This document shows, in pieces, positions 28,776-37,881 of a stretch of DNA of 64,000 nucleotides (within the stretch, counting starts at the first letter, position 1; every line of letters starts with the position of its first letter). Origin of the DNA: Alteromonadaceae bacterium BrNp21-10 (lineage in GTDB: Bacteria > Pseudomonadota > Gammaproteobacteria > Enterobacterales > Alteromonadaceae); NCBI GenBank assembly GCA_030418115.1, contig JAUHQD010000002.1:1-64000 (forward strand). The letters are read 5' to 3'. The translations under genes and the position numbers were made by a program. The notes beneath the pieces are model-generated. The model had not been told where the DNA came from. It worked only from the letters and a program-made list of their open reading frames with translations, and ran no database searches.

Positions 28776-30995
28776 ATGTCTGATGTAATTGATGGATTTG
28801 TCTTTGCCGATGAAAAGCATAATGTTGAGACTAATCAAGCCACAGTATGGCAAATTTTAAGTGTCGAAGACAACCAAGAATATCAGGCTTCACTTATCAA
28901 CAGTCTGCAAAAGTTAAAGACTGTTCAGGGACACCCACTGCAAATATTGACCGCTAACTCCGCCTTCGAGGCAGCAGCTATTCTTAGTCAACATCCAAAT
29001 ATTGCCTTAATATTACTTGATGTCGTTATGGAAGATGACGATGCCGGTTTACGTTTAGTGAAAACCATTCGGGAGGTGATGGGTAACGCCAGTATCCGCA
29101 TTGTATTGTTGACGGGGCAACCTGGTTTTGCTCCAGAAAAACAAACGATGCAAGCATTAGACATTGATGAATATTGGAACAAACCAGATCTCACCATGGA
29201 TAAGCTGCACTCTGTTACCACCAGTAATTTACGCACCTGGCACTATATTGTGCAACTTACACAAGCTCAGCAAGGTCTACAAATGGTCATCGATGCTGCC
29301 CGAACTATTAGCAGCAAAAGCGACATTGCTTCGTTTACCAACACGGTTCTTAGCGAAATAGGCAAAATTGTGGGTATTACTACGGGTGGAATTATGTGTG
29401 TCCGTATTGAGGAGCGGTCGCAAAGTAACATTTTCCATGTCGTTGAAGCGATAGGGTGTTACAAAGATTTCAGCAGATTAGAATTATCCAGCGAAACGCT
29501 TTACGACATCAATCAGAACATTGCCTATGTCATTAAGTATAAAACCTCGGTGCTTCGCACCTCCCAATCAATCTTTTATTTTGAAACGAAAGACATTGAT
29601 AACAATTGTTACCTAATGGTGGTGAAATCTGATACATCGATAAGCGAAGCGAATACTAATCTATTAAAAGTATTCAGCGAAAATATAAGCAGCGGATTTA
29701 CCAATATTGCCTTACTAAACAGGTTAACCTCTATCGCTTATACAAATCAGGATCTCAATATTCCAAACCGAAATTGGTTATTGAGAGAAATTCAAAACCT
29801 GAACCACAAGGAACGAATACAGAGTAAATTATTACTTTTTGATATTAAACAATTTGAAGAAATTTCCTTCGCTTTCGGCAGTGATTATTGCGTAAAAGTA
29901 TTACTCAGTGTGTACCAAAATATCCGGCAGGCAATCCCACATCCGATTCCTATAGCCTTATCGGATACGCAACAATTTACAGCGCTGTTACCCTGTGACG
30001 TTATTATTGATGAAGAGTTACAAGCTCAATTAACCCATCAGCAGTTCGAATTCGATGATGTGGTGCATAATATAGATTTAGCCATTATTGAGATGTCGTT
30101 GGATAACAGCTTTTATTATTCGGCATCAAAAATTTTGAATTTGGCGGAATCATCGCTCAAAGAATCAATCCACAAACCACGTTCATATATTATCCATACC
30201 CAGCAGGACTCAGAAACAATTAGCCGAAGCTACAATTTAATGGGTGAACTGCGAAATGCGATAAAAGACAGAAAACTATCGGTAATGCTACAACCCAAAG
30301 TACGTTTAAGCGATGAACATGTAGTAGGATTTGAGTCCTTAGCGAGATGGCAACTAGAGGATGGTACTTATGTTAGACCTGATGAATTTATTCCCATTGC
30401 TGAAACGGCTGGGCTAATTTACAACCTTGATTGTTTGATTTTCGAAAAAACCTTAGAAGCGTTGCAACAACTAAGCTGTGCAGACATTCACCTACCGGTT
30501 GCCTTCAACGCCTCATCCATTGATATTCAGCATCCGCATTATTATGAATTTATCCGTTCTCGCTTAGAAAATAGTGGCTTATCGAGTGAATTGCTTGAGT
30601 TGGAAATAACAGAAACCCAAGCAATGGACGATTATCAAAACGTCCAAGCTCGATTACAAAAGTTTATTGAACTAGGTATTAGAATCAGTATTGATGACTT
30701 TGGCACCGGCCACTCATCACTGGCGCATATTACCCATTTAAATGCCAACTATCTAAAGGTCGATCGGAGCTTCGTTACCAATATAGGCATAGAGGGAAAC
30801 AATAAGCATATAGTGCAAATGGTTATTGATTTAGGGCACAATTTTAAATTTGATATTATCGCTGAAGGCATTGAAACCAATGAGCAAAAGCAAATACTCA
30901 GGGATATGGGCTGTGAATTAGGCCAAGGTTATTTGTTTGCCAAACCCATGCCGGTTAGCTCGTTAATTCCTTGGTTGAATCAAAAACTAAGTTAA
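28776..30995 (+). CDS. REC-DUF3369-degenerate GGDEF-EAL response regulator
   Basis: 739 aa. Receiver domain at 24-150 with phospho-acceptor Asp82 and Lys137; a GAF-like DUF3369 domain about 165-315; a GGDEF-like domain about 325-480 that has lost the GG(D/E)EF loop (LSDTQQF), so it should not make cyclic-di-GMP. The EAL domain about 490-735 keeps the expected residues: Glu520 (FESLARW), Asn578, Glu610, the DDFGTG at 640-645, Lys661 and Glu697. It is therefore a likely c-di-GMP phosphodiesterase switched by phosphorylation. The partner kinase gene follows within 30 bp. Confidence 0.9.
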   Translation: MSDVIDGFVFADEKHNVETNQATVWQILSVEDNQEYQASLINSLQKLKTVQGHPLQILTANSAFEAAAILSQHPNIALILLDVVMEDDDAGLRLVKTIREVMGNASIRIVLLTGQPGFAPEKQTMQALDIDEYWNKPDLTMDKLHSVTTSNLRTWHYIVQLTQAQQGLQMVIDAARTISSKSDIASFTNTVLSEIGKIVGITTGGIMCVRIEERSQSNIFHVVEAIGCYKDFSRLELSSETLYDINQNIAYVIKYKTSVLRTSQSIFYFETKDIDNNCYLMVVKSDTSISEANTNLLKVFSENISSGFTNIALLNRLTSIAYTNQDLNIPNRNWLLREIQNLNHKERIQSKLLLFDIKQFEEISFAFGSDYCVKVLLSVYQNIRQAIPHPIPIALSDTQQFTALLPCDVIIDEELQAQLTHQQFEFDDVVHNIDLAIIEMSLDNSFYYSASKILNLAESSLKESIHKPRSYIIHTQQDSETISRSYNLMGELRNAIKDRKLSVMLQPKVRLSDEHVVGFESLARWQLEDGTYVRPDEFIPIAETAGLIYNLDCLIFEKTLEALQQLSCADIHLPVAFNASSIDIQHPHYYEFIRSRLENSGLSSELLELEITETQAMDDYQNVQARLQKFIELGIRISIDDFGTGHSSLAHITHLNANYLKVDRSFVTNIGIEGNNKHIVQMVIDLGHNFKFDIIAEGIETNEQKQILRDMGCELGQGYLFAKPMPVSSLIPWLNQKLS

Positions 30996-31024
30996 ACAAC
31001 CACGATAGGGAGCATCTCAACAAA

Positions 31025-32926
31025 ATGAATCAAGGACGATCAGAGTCGACCTATCGAAAACATCTCGTGCGTAACTGCCTGATTCGAATTTTATTTATAC
31101 TGTTGCTTTGTATCACTATCGGATACGCTTTATTTAACTACCAATACCTGCAAAAAATCAGTGCCATTCAACAGCAGCAAGATGACAAGTTATATGTTGC
31201 GGCATCATTATTTGACCGAGAACTAGGCAGCCTTGAAGATTTACTGACTTTACTTTACAACAGTCCATCACTGATAAAACAACCTGCTAACACAGATGAT
31301 CCCGAACTCAAAAACATCAAAGAACGCTTAGCCAATATTGGCCTTGCATCCCGGTATATTTCACAAATCAGATGGATAGATAGATCCGGTGAAGAAAAAG
31401 TTAGAGTGGATTTTCGGGATGGTAATTACCACATTGCTGGCGATGACCAATTACAAAATAAAAAGTCACGCTATTATCTGCAACAAAGTTTGCAAGTAGC
31501 TGCACCACATATATATGTCTCGCCTGTTGATCTAAACATCGAGCATGGTCAAATTATCGAGCCTTTTGAGCCAACCGTAAGAGCAAGTATTAGCACAGAT
31601 AAAGCAGACTTTCTGATACAAGGAGTGCTAGTGATTAACTACAACTTATCCTTACTGCTGGATAACATTCGTCAACTCAGTTCCCCTGAATCTCAGTTGA
31701 GCATAGTTAATCTGGATGGTTATTGGCTCCTTAATACCCAACGGCAAAAAGAATGGGGGTTTATGCTCAATACCCCAGAAAAAACGTTAGTAAATGAATC
31801 GCCTGGAATCTGGAATTTACTTTTTTCCCAAAAAACCTCCGATATCACCGTTGTTGATGATCAGATTGTCAGTTTTCGACAACAAACCTTGTTTTCACTC
31901 AAGGTATCTTCTGCAAAAGACAACCGTATTTTTATTATGGCAACAAGCCAACCGAATATTATTCAATCCATCCAAAACACATTATTGTGGCGGGTATATC
32001 CGCTTGGCGCAGCTTTGTTTTGTATAGGACTGTTCATTTTTATTCGAGATGTAAAATTGCAGCTGCGCATATTGAAAATATCAGGTGAGTTACTAGATGA
32101 AAAAGAGGCATTAAAAGCGTCAAATAAAAAGTTAGAGGACAACTTGGAGCAGCAGCAACAGTTACAAAACGATCTGGTAGAGGCACAAAAATTATCTGCA
32201 CTTGGAATGATGGTTGCCGGTGTCGCTCATGAGTTAAATACGCCAATAGGTGGTGCCATGATGTCGGTATCAACGGCTTGCGCTGAATTAGTATCTTTAA
32301 AAGAAGCCATCAGCGAAGGTCTTACCAAAAGCAAACTTGCTGAAAGTATGGACCTACTTGAAGAGTCACTAAAGCTTGCGGCAGGTAACTTGGACAAAGC
32401 GGCGAATCAGGTAAGGAGTTTCAAACGTATTGCCATTGACCGGGCAAATGAGGAATACATTGAGTTTGAATTTAACAATGTGGTGATGGATTTGCTGCTA
32501 AGCCTGAAGCCCCAAATTAAATCAACTAACATTCAGATCAAGCCAGATATAAAAGAAAATATTCGAATGACCAGCAGACCAGGGGTACTGTCACAAGTGC
32601 TACAAAATCTCATTGTGAACTGCATCAATCATGCTTTTTTACCAGATGAGAAAGGCACAATAACAATATCAACAACTCTTAATAATGATGATGAAATTCA
32701 GATTACTATTGCTGATGATGGTAAGGGCATTGATACCGATATCCAAGAAAAAATATTTGAACCTTTTATCACAACAGCAAGAGGGGAGGGTAATACCGGT
32801 TTAGGGCTATATTTTGTCCATCAATGGGTAACCCAAATCCTCCATGGTCAAATTAAGGTAAAGTCACAACCCAATAATGGAACGTCCTTCACTATTACCC
32901 TGCCATTACAAATATCAGAAGCCTAA
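31025..32926 (+). CDS. Membrane histidine kinase
   Basis: 633 aa from ATG 31025 (AGGGAG about 12 nt upstream). Transmembrane helix 1 at about 18-38, a periplasmic Cache-like sensor domain (IRWIDRSGEEKVRVDFRDG) to about 320, helix 2 at about 322-342, a coiled-coil linker rich in Gln and Glu, then a histidine-kinase core: VAGVAHELNTP with phospho-His402 and an ATPase domain with N box (NLIVNCINHAF), DDGKGID and GNTGLGLYFV. It probably phosphorylates the REC-EAL protein encoded just upstream. The ligand sensed is unknown. Confidence 0.9.
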   Translation: MNQGRSESTYRKHLVRNCLIRILFILLLCITIGYALFNYQYLQKISAIQQQQDDKLYVAASLFDRELGSLEDLLTLLYNSPSLIKQPANTDDPELKNIKERLANIGLASRYISQIRWIDRSGEEKVRVDFRDGNYHIAGDDQLQNKKSRYYLQQSLQVAAPHIYVSPVDLNIEHGQIIEPFEPTVRASISTDKADFLIQGVLVINYNLSLLLDNIRQLSSPESQLSIVNLDGYWLLNTQRQKEWGFMLNTPEKTLVNESPGIWNLLFSQKTSDITVVDDQIVSFRQQTLFSLKVSSAKDNRIFIMATSQPNIIQSIQNTLLWRVYPLGAALFCIGLFIFIRDVKLQLRILKISGELLDEKEALKASNKKLEDNLEQQQQLQNDLVEAQKLSALGMMVAGVAHELNTPIGGAMMSVSTACAELVSLKEAISEGLTKSKLAESMDLLEESLKLAAGNLDKAANQVRSFKRIAIDRANEEYIEFEFNNVVMDLLLSLKPQIKSTNIQIKPDIKENIRMTSRPGVLSQVLQNLIVNCINHAFLPDEKGTITISTTLNNDDEIQITIADDGKGIDTDIQEKIFEPFITTARGEGNTGLGLYFVHQWVTQILHGQIKVKSQPNNGTSFTITLPLQISEA

Positions 32927-32983
32927 AACGAAAAATGCACCATTCGTTAAAATTTTATTTGTTTAATTAATCGCCATTTATTA

Positions 32984-33003
32984 TACTGTACATTAATACA
33001 GTT
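32984..33003 (+). promoter_or_regulatory. LexA (SOS) box
   Basis: TACTGTACATTAATACAGTT contains the full CTGT-N8-ACAG core (32986-33001) and matches the gammaproteobacterial LexA consensus closely. It differs from the recA box in this window only in the N8 centre. It ends 18 bp before the ATG of the next gene. Confidence 0.88.
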
Positions 33004-33021
33004 TAATTTAAAGGGTATATT

Positions 33022-33444
33022 ATGAAACATTTAATGCTAAGCAATAGCGGCGTTAAGGCCATTGATAACCTAATAACTAAATATACGGTGGGTTACAGCG
33101 ACATCAGCAATGTTTTTCAAAAAGCGCTTGTGCTACCACCTTGTGATAGCCATATAGAAGCCCGTAACGCCATCAAGTCTTTTGGCTTAAAACGTTTTCC
33201 GCCGGCTATATGGTTAAAGCTAATTAATCATTGCCAGCAACAACCAACGGTGTTGCATCAATTTAAGCTACCACAATTGGACGGTCAGGTATTTTGCTGG
33301 GTACTACTGAGTGAAGATGGCATCTTACTTGAACTGGTGAGTTGTATTCATAAAAGCCATTATGAAAAAGCCAGTAAATATTTGGCAAAACAACTCACCC
33401 AGCATGCCGATGCCCCGCAGCATTTTGAATTAGCTTATGGGTAA
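33022..33444 (+). CDS. SOS-controlled small protein of unknown function
   Basis: 140 aa, cytosolic, no signal, no known domain. Features: an N-terminal basic/polar part, FGLKRFPPAIWLKLINHCQQ in the middle, a hydrophobic beta-like stretch VFCWVLLSEDGILLELVSCIH, and a helical C terminus YEKASKYLAKQLTQH. It does not look like SulA, UmuD, DinI, ImuA or a toxin that I know. AAAGGG precedes the ATG. The LexA box directly upstream implies induction by DNA damage. It is a single-gene unit, convergent with the cytochrome gene. Confidence 0.8.
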   Translation: MKHLMLSNSGVKAIDNLITKYTVGYSDISNVFQKALVLPPCDSHIEARNAIKSFGLKRFPPAIWLKLINHCQQQPTVLHQFKLPQLDGQVFCWVLLSEDGILLELVSCIHKSHYEKASKYLAKQLTQHADAPQHFELAYG

Positions 33445-33491
33445 AATTCAAATGCTGGGTGAGATTGCGCTCACTTAATGCTTTAGTTTTA

Positions 33492-34607
33492 TTAATGTGC
33501 CGCAGCAGCGGCATCTTCCTCAATGGCGCCCTCGGCACGAGTGACCGGATAGCCCATATTCATCCAACCAAAAACTCCTTCATATAACACGGCCGTTTTG
33601 TTGTAACCCAAATCCGCTAATTGCTTTATCACATATTCAGCAGCTGCGCGTGGACAAGAGCAATAGGCCACTATTTGCACATCTTTTGGTAAGTCGACTA
33701 CTTTATCTTCTAGCTCGCTGTAATAAGGAAAGGGGATAGAACCTTCAATATGCGCACGCTGCCACACAGATGTCACTCGGGTATCCAACAGTACCATTTT
33801 CTTTTTGGCTTGTAGTGCGGCATATAAATCCTCTGAGGACACAAATTTACCCTCCGCCAAAGTAAAATCAGGGTCAGCATTTTGCGGATTAATCACATAC
33901 TCATCTGGTGTAGGTAAAGCGCGCAGAGCCATTTTCTCCATGGTCCAATCGCTGGCTTTACTGCGAATAAAAGCGGTGACATTATCAATGTCTGCTGCTG
34001 ATAGTTTATCGGCAAAGGCTTGCATTGGTGTTCCATCTCGCCCTTGCTCAATGGCATAACGAATAAATTCATCTTTGTTGTGGGCCAGCGCGGACTGATT
34101 ACCCAACGCTGGTGCAGTAATACCTTCTCCATCTTTACCATGGCAACTGGCACAATTTTGTTGATACACTACTTCACCCCGTGAGATGTCTCCCTCGATG
34201 GGATTTTCACTCAGCTCTATGCGCTCAGCACCGGATTGCCAGAATAGCCAATAGGTCAGATCCCAGGTTTCATCTAATGTCATGGGGCCACCCACCTCAT
34301 CTAAATACCCGCCCATGGCGGTACCTTGGCGACCATAAGACAGTGGTCTTAATATGGAATGGGGAACGCCTGATTCAAATAAACTTTTACTGCGTAAAGA
34401 TGGTGCATGATCATTCACATGGCCTTGGCGATCATCACCGTGGCACAGAGTGCAATATTTCTGATAGTTTGCCGCTGCATTCGCCGCCTGATCTGGGGTA
34501 AGTTCTCGTGGAGGATCTTGTTTTGTATACACCCGTTCGGCCATGGCTGGGGTGATGAATACACACAATGTTAAGGTCACACTGATTAGTTTTATTATTT
34601 TTTTCAC
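33492..34607 (-). CDS. Diheme cytochrome c fused to a rhodanese domain
   Basis: 371 aa periplasmic protein. I take a GTG start at 34607: AGGA lies 9 nt upstream and the product begins with a clean Sec signal ending TPAMA. Two cytochrome c domains follow with heme motifs CTLCH and CASCH, each with a later Met as possible ligand (TAMGGY, TPMQAF). The C-terminal third is a rhodanese-like domain: LLDTRVTSVWQRAHIEGSIPFPYY and YCSCPRAAAEYVI with Cys in the active loop, then LYEGVFGWMNMGYPV. It may couple sulfur transfer to electron flow. It lies 191 bp downstream of the halogenase operon. Confidence 0.9.
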   Translation of the reverse strand: MKKIIKLISVTLTLCVFITPAMAERVYTKQDPPRELTPDQAANAAANYQKYCTLCHGDDRQGHVNDHAPSLRSKSLFESGVPHSILRPLSYGRQGTAMGGYLDEVGGPMTLDETWDLTYWLFWQSGAERIELSENPIEGDISRGEVVYQQNCASCHGKDGEGITAPALGNQSALAHNKDEFIRYAIEQGRDGTPMQAFADKLSAADIDNVTAFIRSKASDWTMEKMALRALPTPDEYVINPQNADPDFTLAEGKFVSSEDLYAALQAKKKMVLLDTRVTSVWQRAHIEGSIPFPYYSELEDKVVDLPKDVQIVAYCSCPRAAAEYVIKQLADLGYNKTAVLYEGVFGWMNMGYPVTRAEGAIEEDAAAAAH

Positions 34608-34798
34608 AACGTGATTTCCTATATCTGCTGTTCGAGATAAATCTATCCAATCAAGAATATCTCTAGCCCTTAACGAAATCACCTATTAAACACATAAACT
34701 TACAACCTTTTGTCGCAGCACATCGCCTAAACTGTCCAACCAAGTGCACAAATGTAATTACACAATCTGAAAAAGCAATCTTCACGCAAGCAATAAAA

Positions 34799-36358
34799 TT
34801 ACTGATTTAAACGGGTGAGAAATTCACGATTAGTGGGCAAGGCATTCAGCAATTTTTCGATATTATGCTGTTTTTCATTCAACAATCTTTTAACCATGGC
34901 CTGCTGGCTTTGTAGCCCAAATTGCTCACGGCTGACATCAGAGCGAAAGCCCATACCGTAAAGCACATACTGCTTACTGGCTGAAGAAAAAAGCTCAAAG
35001 CGTTGATTAGATTCATATAAACCGGGCGGCTGAGTACGCCACAAAGTTAACGCTTCTTGCAAGCTTTCAGGGATTGATTGCGTTTGCTGATGCGCGTGCC
35101 AATAGTCGCTGTCTGAGCGTTGGGTTAACACGTAATGCAACTTTAAAAAATCGATAATTTCTAACCAACGTTGCGACGTTAGCTGATTAAAACGCTTGGC
35201 TAAAACGGCCATAGATTGACAATCTCGTGGCAGCTGTTGCGCAATCCATTCAGCCGATTTCTCAACTAACACTAATGCGGTGGCTTCCAATGGCTCTACA
35301 AATCCCGCAGAAACTCCGATGGCCACACAGTTATTTTGCCAAAAGGTTTGTCGATGGCCGGGATCAAATTTAATCACCCGAGGTTCAACTTTGTTTTGCG
35401 ACAACAGTGGATCGTTTGTGATATAGGCTTGTAGTGCTTGTTCAGCATCATCAATGCTGCAAAAATCACGGGAAAACACATGGCCAATACCACGGCGATG
35501 AGGCAAGGCAATATCCCATATCCAACCACTCGACTGCGCCGTCGCTACCGTACAAGAAGCAATTGGCGCATTATTATCAACATGCTCTACTTGAATCGCC
35601 AAGGCGGTATCGTTAAACAATACATGTCGCTGTGACATAAACGGCACTTGATAGTGTTGGCCAATTAATAACGCCGCAAAACCACTGCAATCGATAAACA
35701 AATCACCCGCTACTTGCATACCATTGGCGAGCTTAATAGCCGCAATATCACCATTATTGGCTGGTAAAACCTGATCGACATGGCCTTGAATATAAGTGAC
35801 ACCGAGCTTTTCCACACAGTGTTGATGCAGCAATTCGACAAATTTTCCGGCATTAAGGTGGTAGCCATAATTTAGGCTAAATGCGTATTCTGGATGTTGA
35901 GGTAGCTTTGGAGATAAATTCTGATCGCACGCGGCACCTTGGGCGCACACCCAACTTTCAAATGAATCGGGGTAGTTAGCCGCCGACCAATGCTGCGCCA
36001 TATTGACCGCGCCATAACCAACGGGCACGGTAAAAGGATGGTAGTAGTGATCTTGCCCGCCATTTTGCCAGCCAACAAATTTTGACGCTTGTTTAAAGCT
36101 AGCATCACAGCAAGTTAAAAATTGTCGTTCGGATAAGCCAATTTGCCGCAATGTATCGCGCATAGTCGGCCAAGTGCCTTCGCCCACGCCTAAATTTTTA
36201 ACGTCCGGCGATTCCACCAATACTACTTCAGTGGTGGCCAATAACGCCGGTGAAGCACAGTGCTTAGCAGCAATAATACCCGCGGTTAACCAACCCGCAG
36301 TACCACCACCAACGATGACAACTTTGGTTTTCATTGGATCAACACTCACCTTATTCAT
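34799..36358 (-). CDS. Flavin-dependent tryptophan-halogenase family protein (copy A)
   Basis: 519 aa. GGGTAGW at about 18-24 binds FAD; the candidate catalytic lysine is Lys89 in ASFKQASKFVGW. The halogenase motif reads GWIWDIAL (277-284), with Ala in place of the usual Pro of GWxWxIPL. The FVEPLEAT stretch near the chloride/FAD region is present. The substrate is unlikely to be free tryptophan; relatives in TonB-receptor loci accept indoles in vitro. Starts at 36358, 36349 (GTG) and 36334 are all possible. It lies 17 bp after copy B in the same operon. Confidence 0.85.
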   Translation of the reverse strand: MNKVSVDPMKTKVVIVGGGTAGWLTAGIIAAKHCASPALLATTEVVLVESPDVKNLGVGEGTWPTMRDTLRQIGLSERQFLTCCDASFKQASKFVGWQNGGQDHYYHPFTVPVGYGAVNMAQHWSAANYPDSFESWVCAQGAACDQNLSPKLPQHPEYAFSLNYGYHLNAGKFVELLHQHCVEKLGVTYIQGHVDQVLPANNGDIAAIKLANGMQVAGDLFIDCSGFAALLIGQHYQVPFMSQRHVLFNDTALAIQVEHVDNNAPIASCTVATAQSSGWIWDIALPHRRGIGHVFSRDFCSIDDAEQALQAYITNDPLLSQNKVEPRVIKFDPGHRQTFWQNNCVAIGVSAGFVEPLEATALVLVEKSAEWIAQQLPRDCQSMAVLAKRFNQLTSQRWLEIIDFLKLHYVLTQRSDSDYWHAHQQTQSIPESLQEALTLWRTQPPGLYESNQRFELFSSASKQYVLYGMGFRSDVSREQFGLQSQQAMVKRLLNEKQHNIEKLLNALPTNREFLTRLNQ

Positions 36359-36375
36359 CCCATATCATGGCAAAA

Positions 36376-37869
36376 TCAGCCATTAGGCGCAGGGCAATAT
36401 TGTTGAATAAAATCAGCATGACTGGGTAACTGAGCCAGAATTTTGTCATTCATATGCTTAAGCGCCATGAGTTGTTGCTTTAAGCCATCAGCATTAAGCA
36501 TACGACTAGCACCATGGTGCTGTGCCGGCATTAAGCCCTGCCCCATCATTACCTGTACCCACGAATCCACTCTAAACAAGGCAACGTCATCAGGCCATAC
36601 ATAAGCATTCTCAGAAAAAATGGCCATACGGTGACTGAGAGATTCTGGCACTGGCATGTTGCGGTAGTCACGCCAAAATTGGCTGTCATCACGTTGGGTA
36701 AGGTGATAATGCAAAATAACAAAGTCACGAATGGTTTCCAGTTCTAACTGGGTTTCCTGATTAAAACGTTCAGCGAGCAATACAGATTTACCGGCAAACG
36801 GGAACAATTTCATCAAGCGTAACAGCGCTGTAGTGACTAAATGAATACTGGTTGATTCTAATGGCTCTAAGAAGCCACTGGATAGCCCAATAGCAATACA
36901 GTTTTTATGCCAAGACTTGTGACGACGGCCGGTTTTGAACCCCAGTTGTCGCGGTTCACTAGTTGGCTGACCAGTAAGGTTGCTGGTTAAAGTATGTAGG
37001 GCTTCATCGTCAGACAGATAACGACTACTGTAAACAATGCCATTACCCACTCGACTTTGTAATGGGATCCGCCATTGCCAGCCGGCAGGATGTGCTATTG
37101 AACGGGTATAAGGTGGCGGCGATTCTGTCGCTTGAGTCTGAACAGCGATAGCCCTATCAGCGGCTAACCAATGGCTCCAATCTTCAAATTCAACACCAAG
37201 ATGTTCGCCAATCAGTAGTGCACGAAAGCCAGTGCAATCAATAAACACATCGCCACCAATCTGTGCACCGTCATCTAAAATAAGTTGGCTGATATTGCCT
37301 GAATCTGAATCCAGTTGTACGCCATCAATGCGGCCTTCAATGCGTTTGACGCCAGCGGCTTCGCTCTTCTGTCTTAGATATTGGGCATAAGCGGTGGCGT
37401 CCATATGGTAAGCAAAATTAAGTGCTTTTTTGCCCACTTGAGTGGCAAATTTATTGGCTTTAGCGGCTTTGAGCTCTAAACAGTAGTCTTCTAAACTGCC
37501 ACCAAAACCTTGGGCTTGAGCCTCCATCCAAAATTCATGAAATTCTACCATCCACGAGCGTTGACCAATTTCACCGAAGGAATGCACATAACTGTCACCT
37601 TGCTGGCCCCAGTTATCAAACATGATCCCCAGCTTGAACGTAGCTTGGGTCGCCTGCATAAATTCTTGCTCATCAATACCAATTAAACGATGGAAGGTGC
37701 GCAGGGTTGGTATGGTTGCCTCACCTACGCCAACTGTACCGATCTGATCTGATTCAACTAAGGTAATATCCAACAACCCACCTAAACGGGTAACCAAGGT
37801 ATAAGCGGTTAACCATCCTGCGGTACCACCACCAGCAATCACAACTTTAGTTTTCATGGTCGAGTTCAT
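36376..37869 (-). CDS. Flavin-dependent tryptophan-halogenase family protein (copy B)
   Basis: 497 aa. GGGTAGW at 13-19, VGVGEATIPTLR at 46-57, the catalytic lysine at Lys79 (same number as in PrnA), GWQWRIPL at 261-268 (the canonical GWxWxIP motif) and FLEPLEST. All expected halogenase residues are therefore visible. AAGGA precedes the ATG. It follows the cupin-like gene by 12 bp and precedes copy A. Copies A and B are clearly paralogous but diverged, so they probably have different substrates or form a pair. Confidence 0.9.
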   Translation of the reverse strand: MNSTMKTKVVIAGGGTAGWLTAYTLVTRLGGLLDITLVESDQIGTVGVGEATIPTLRTFHRLIGIDEQEFMQATQATFKLGIMFDNWGQQGDSYVHSFGEIGQRSWMVEFHEFWMEAQAQGFGGSLEDYCLELKAAKANKFATQVGKKALNFAYHMDATAYAQYLRQKSEAAGVKRIEGRIDGVQLDSDSGNISQLILDDGAQIGGDVFIDCTGFRALLIGEHLGVEFEDWSHWLAADRAIAVQTQATESPPPYTRSIAHPAGWQWRIPLQSRVGNGIVYSSRYLSDDEALHTLTSNLTGQPTSEPRQLGFKTGRRHKSWHKNCIAIGLSSGFLEPLESTSIHLVTTALLRLMKLFPFAGKSVLLAERFNQETQLELETIRDFVILHYHLTQRDDSQFWRDYRNMPVPESLSHRMAIFSENAYVWPDDVALFRVDSWVQVMMGQGLMPAQHHGASRMLNADGLKQQLMALKHMNDKILAQLPSHADFIQQYCPAPNG

Positions 37870-37881
37870 GTTGTCCTTTAC

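Noticed and set aside
33445-33491. Terminator between the SOS gene and the cytochrome gene
   Set aside because: Only a 5-bp stem GTGAG/CTCAC is visible, too weak to call.
34181-34501. 106-residue frame opposite the cytochrome gene
   Set aside because: Antisense to the heme-binding region; composition typical of a shadow.
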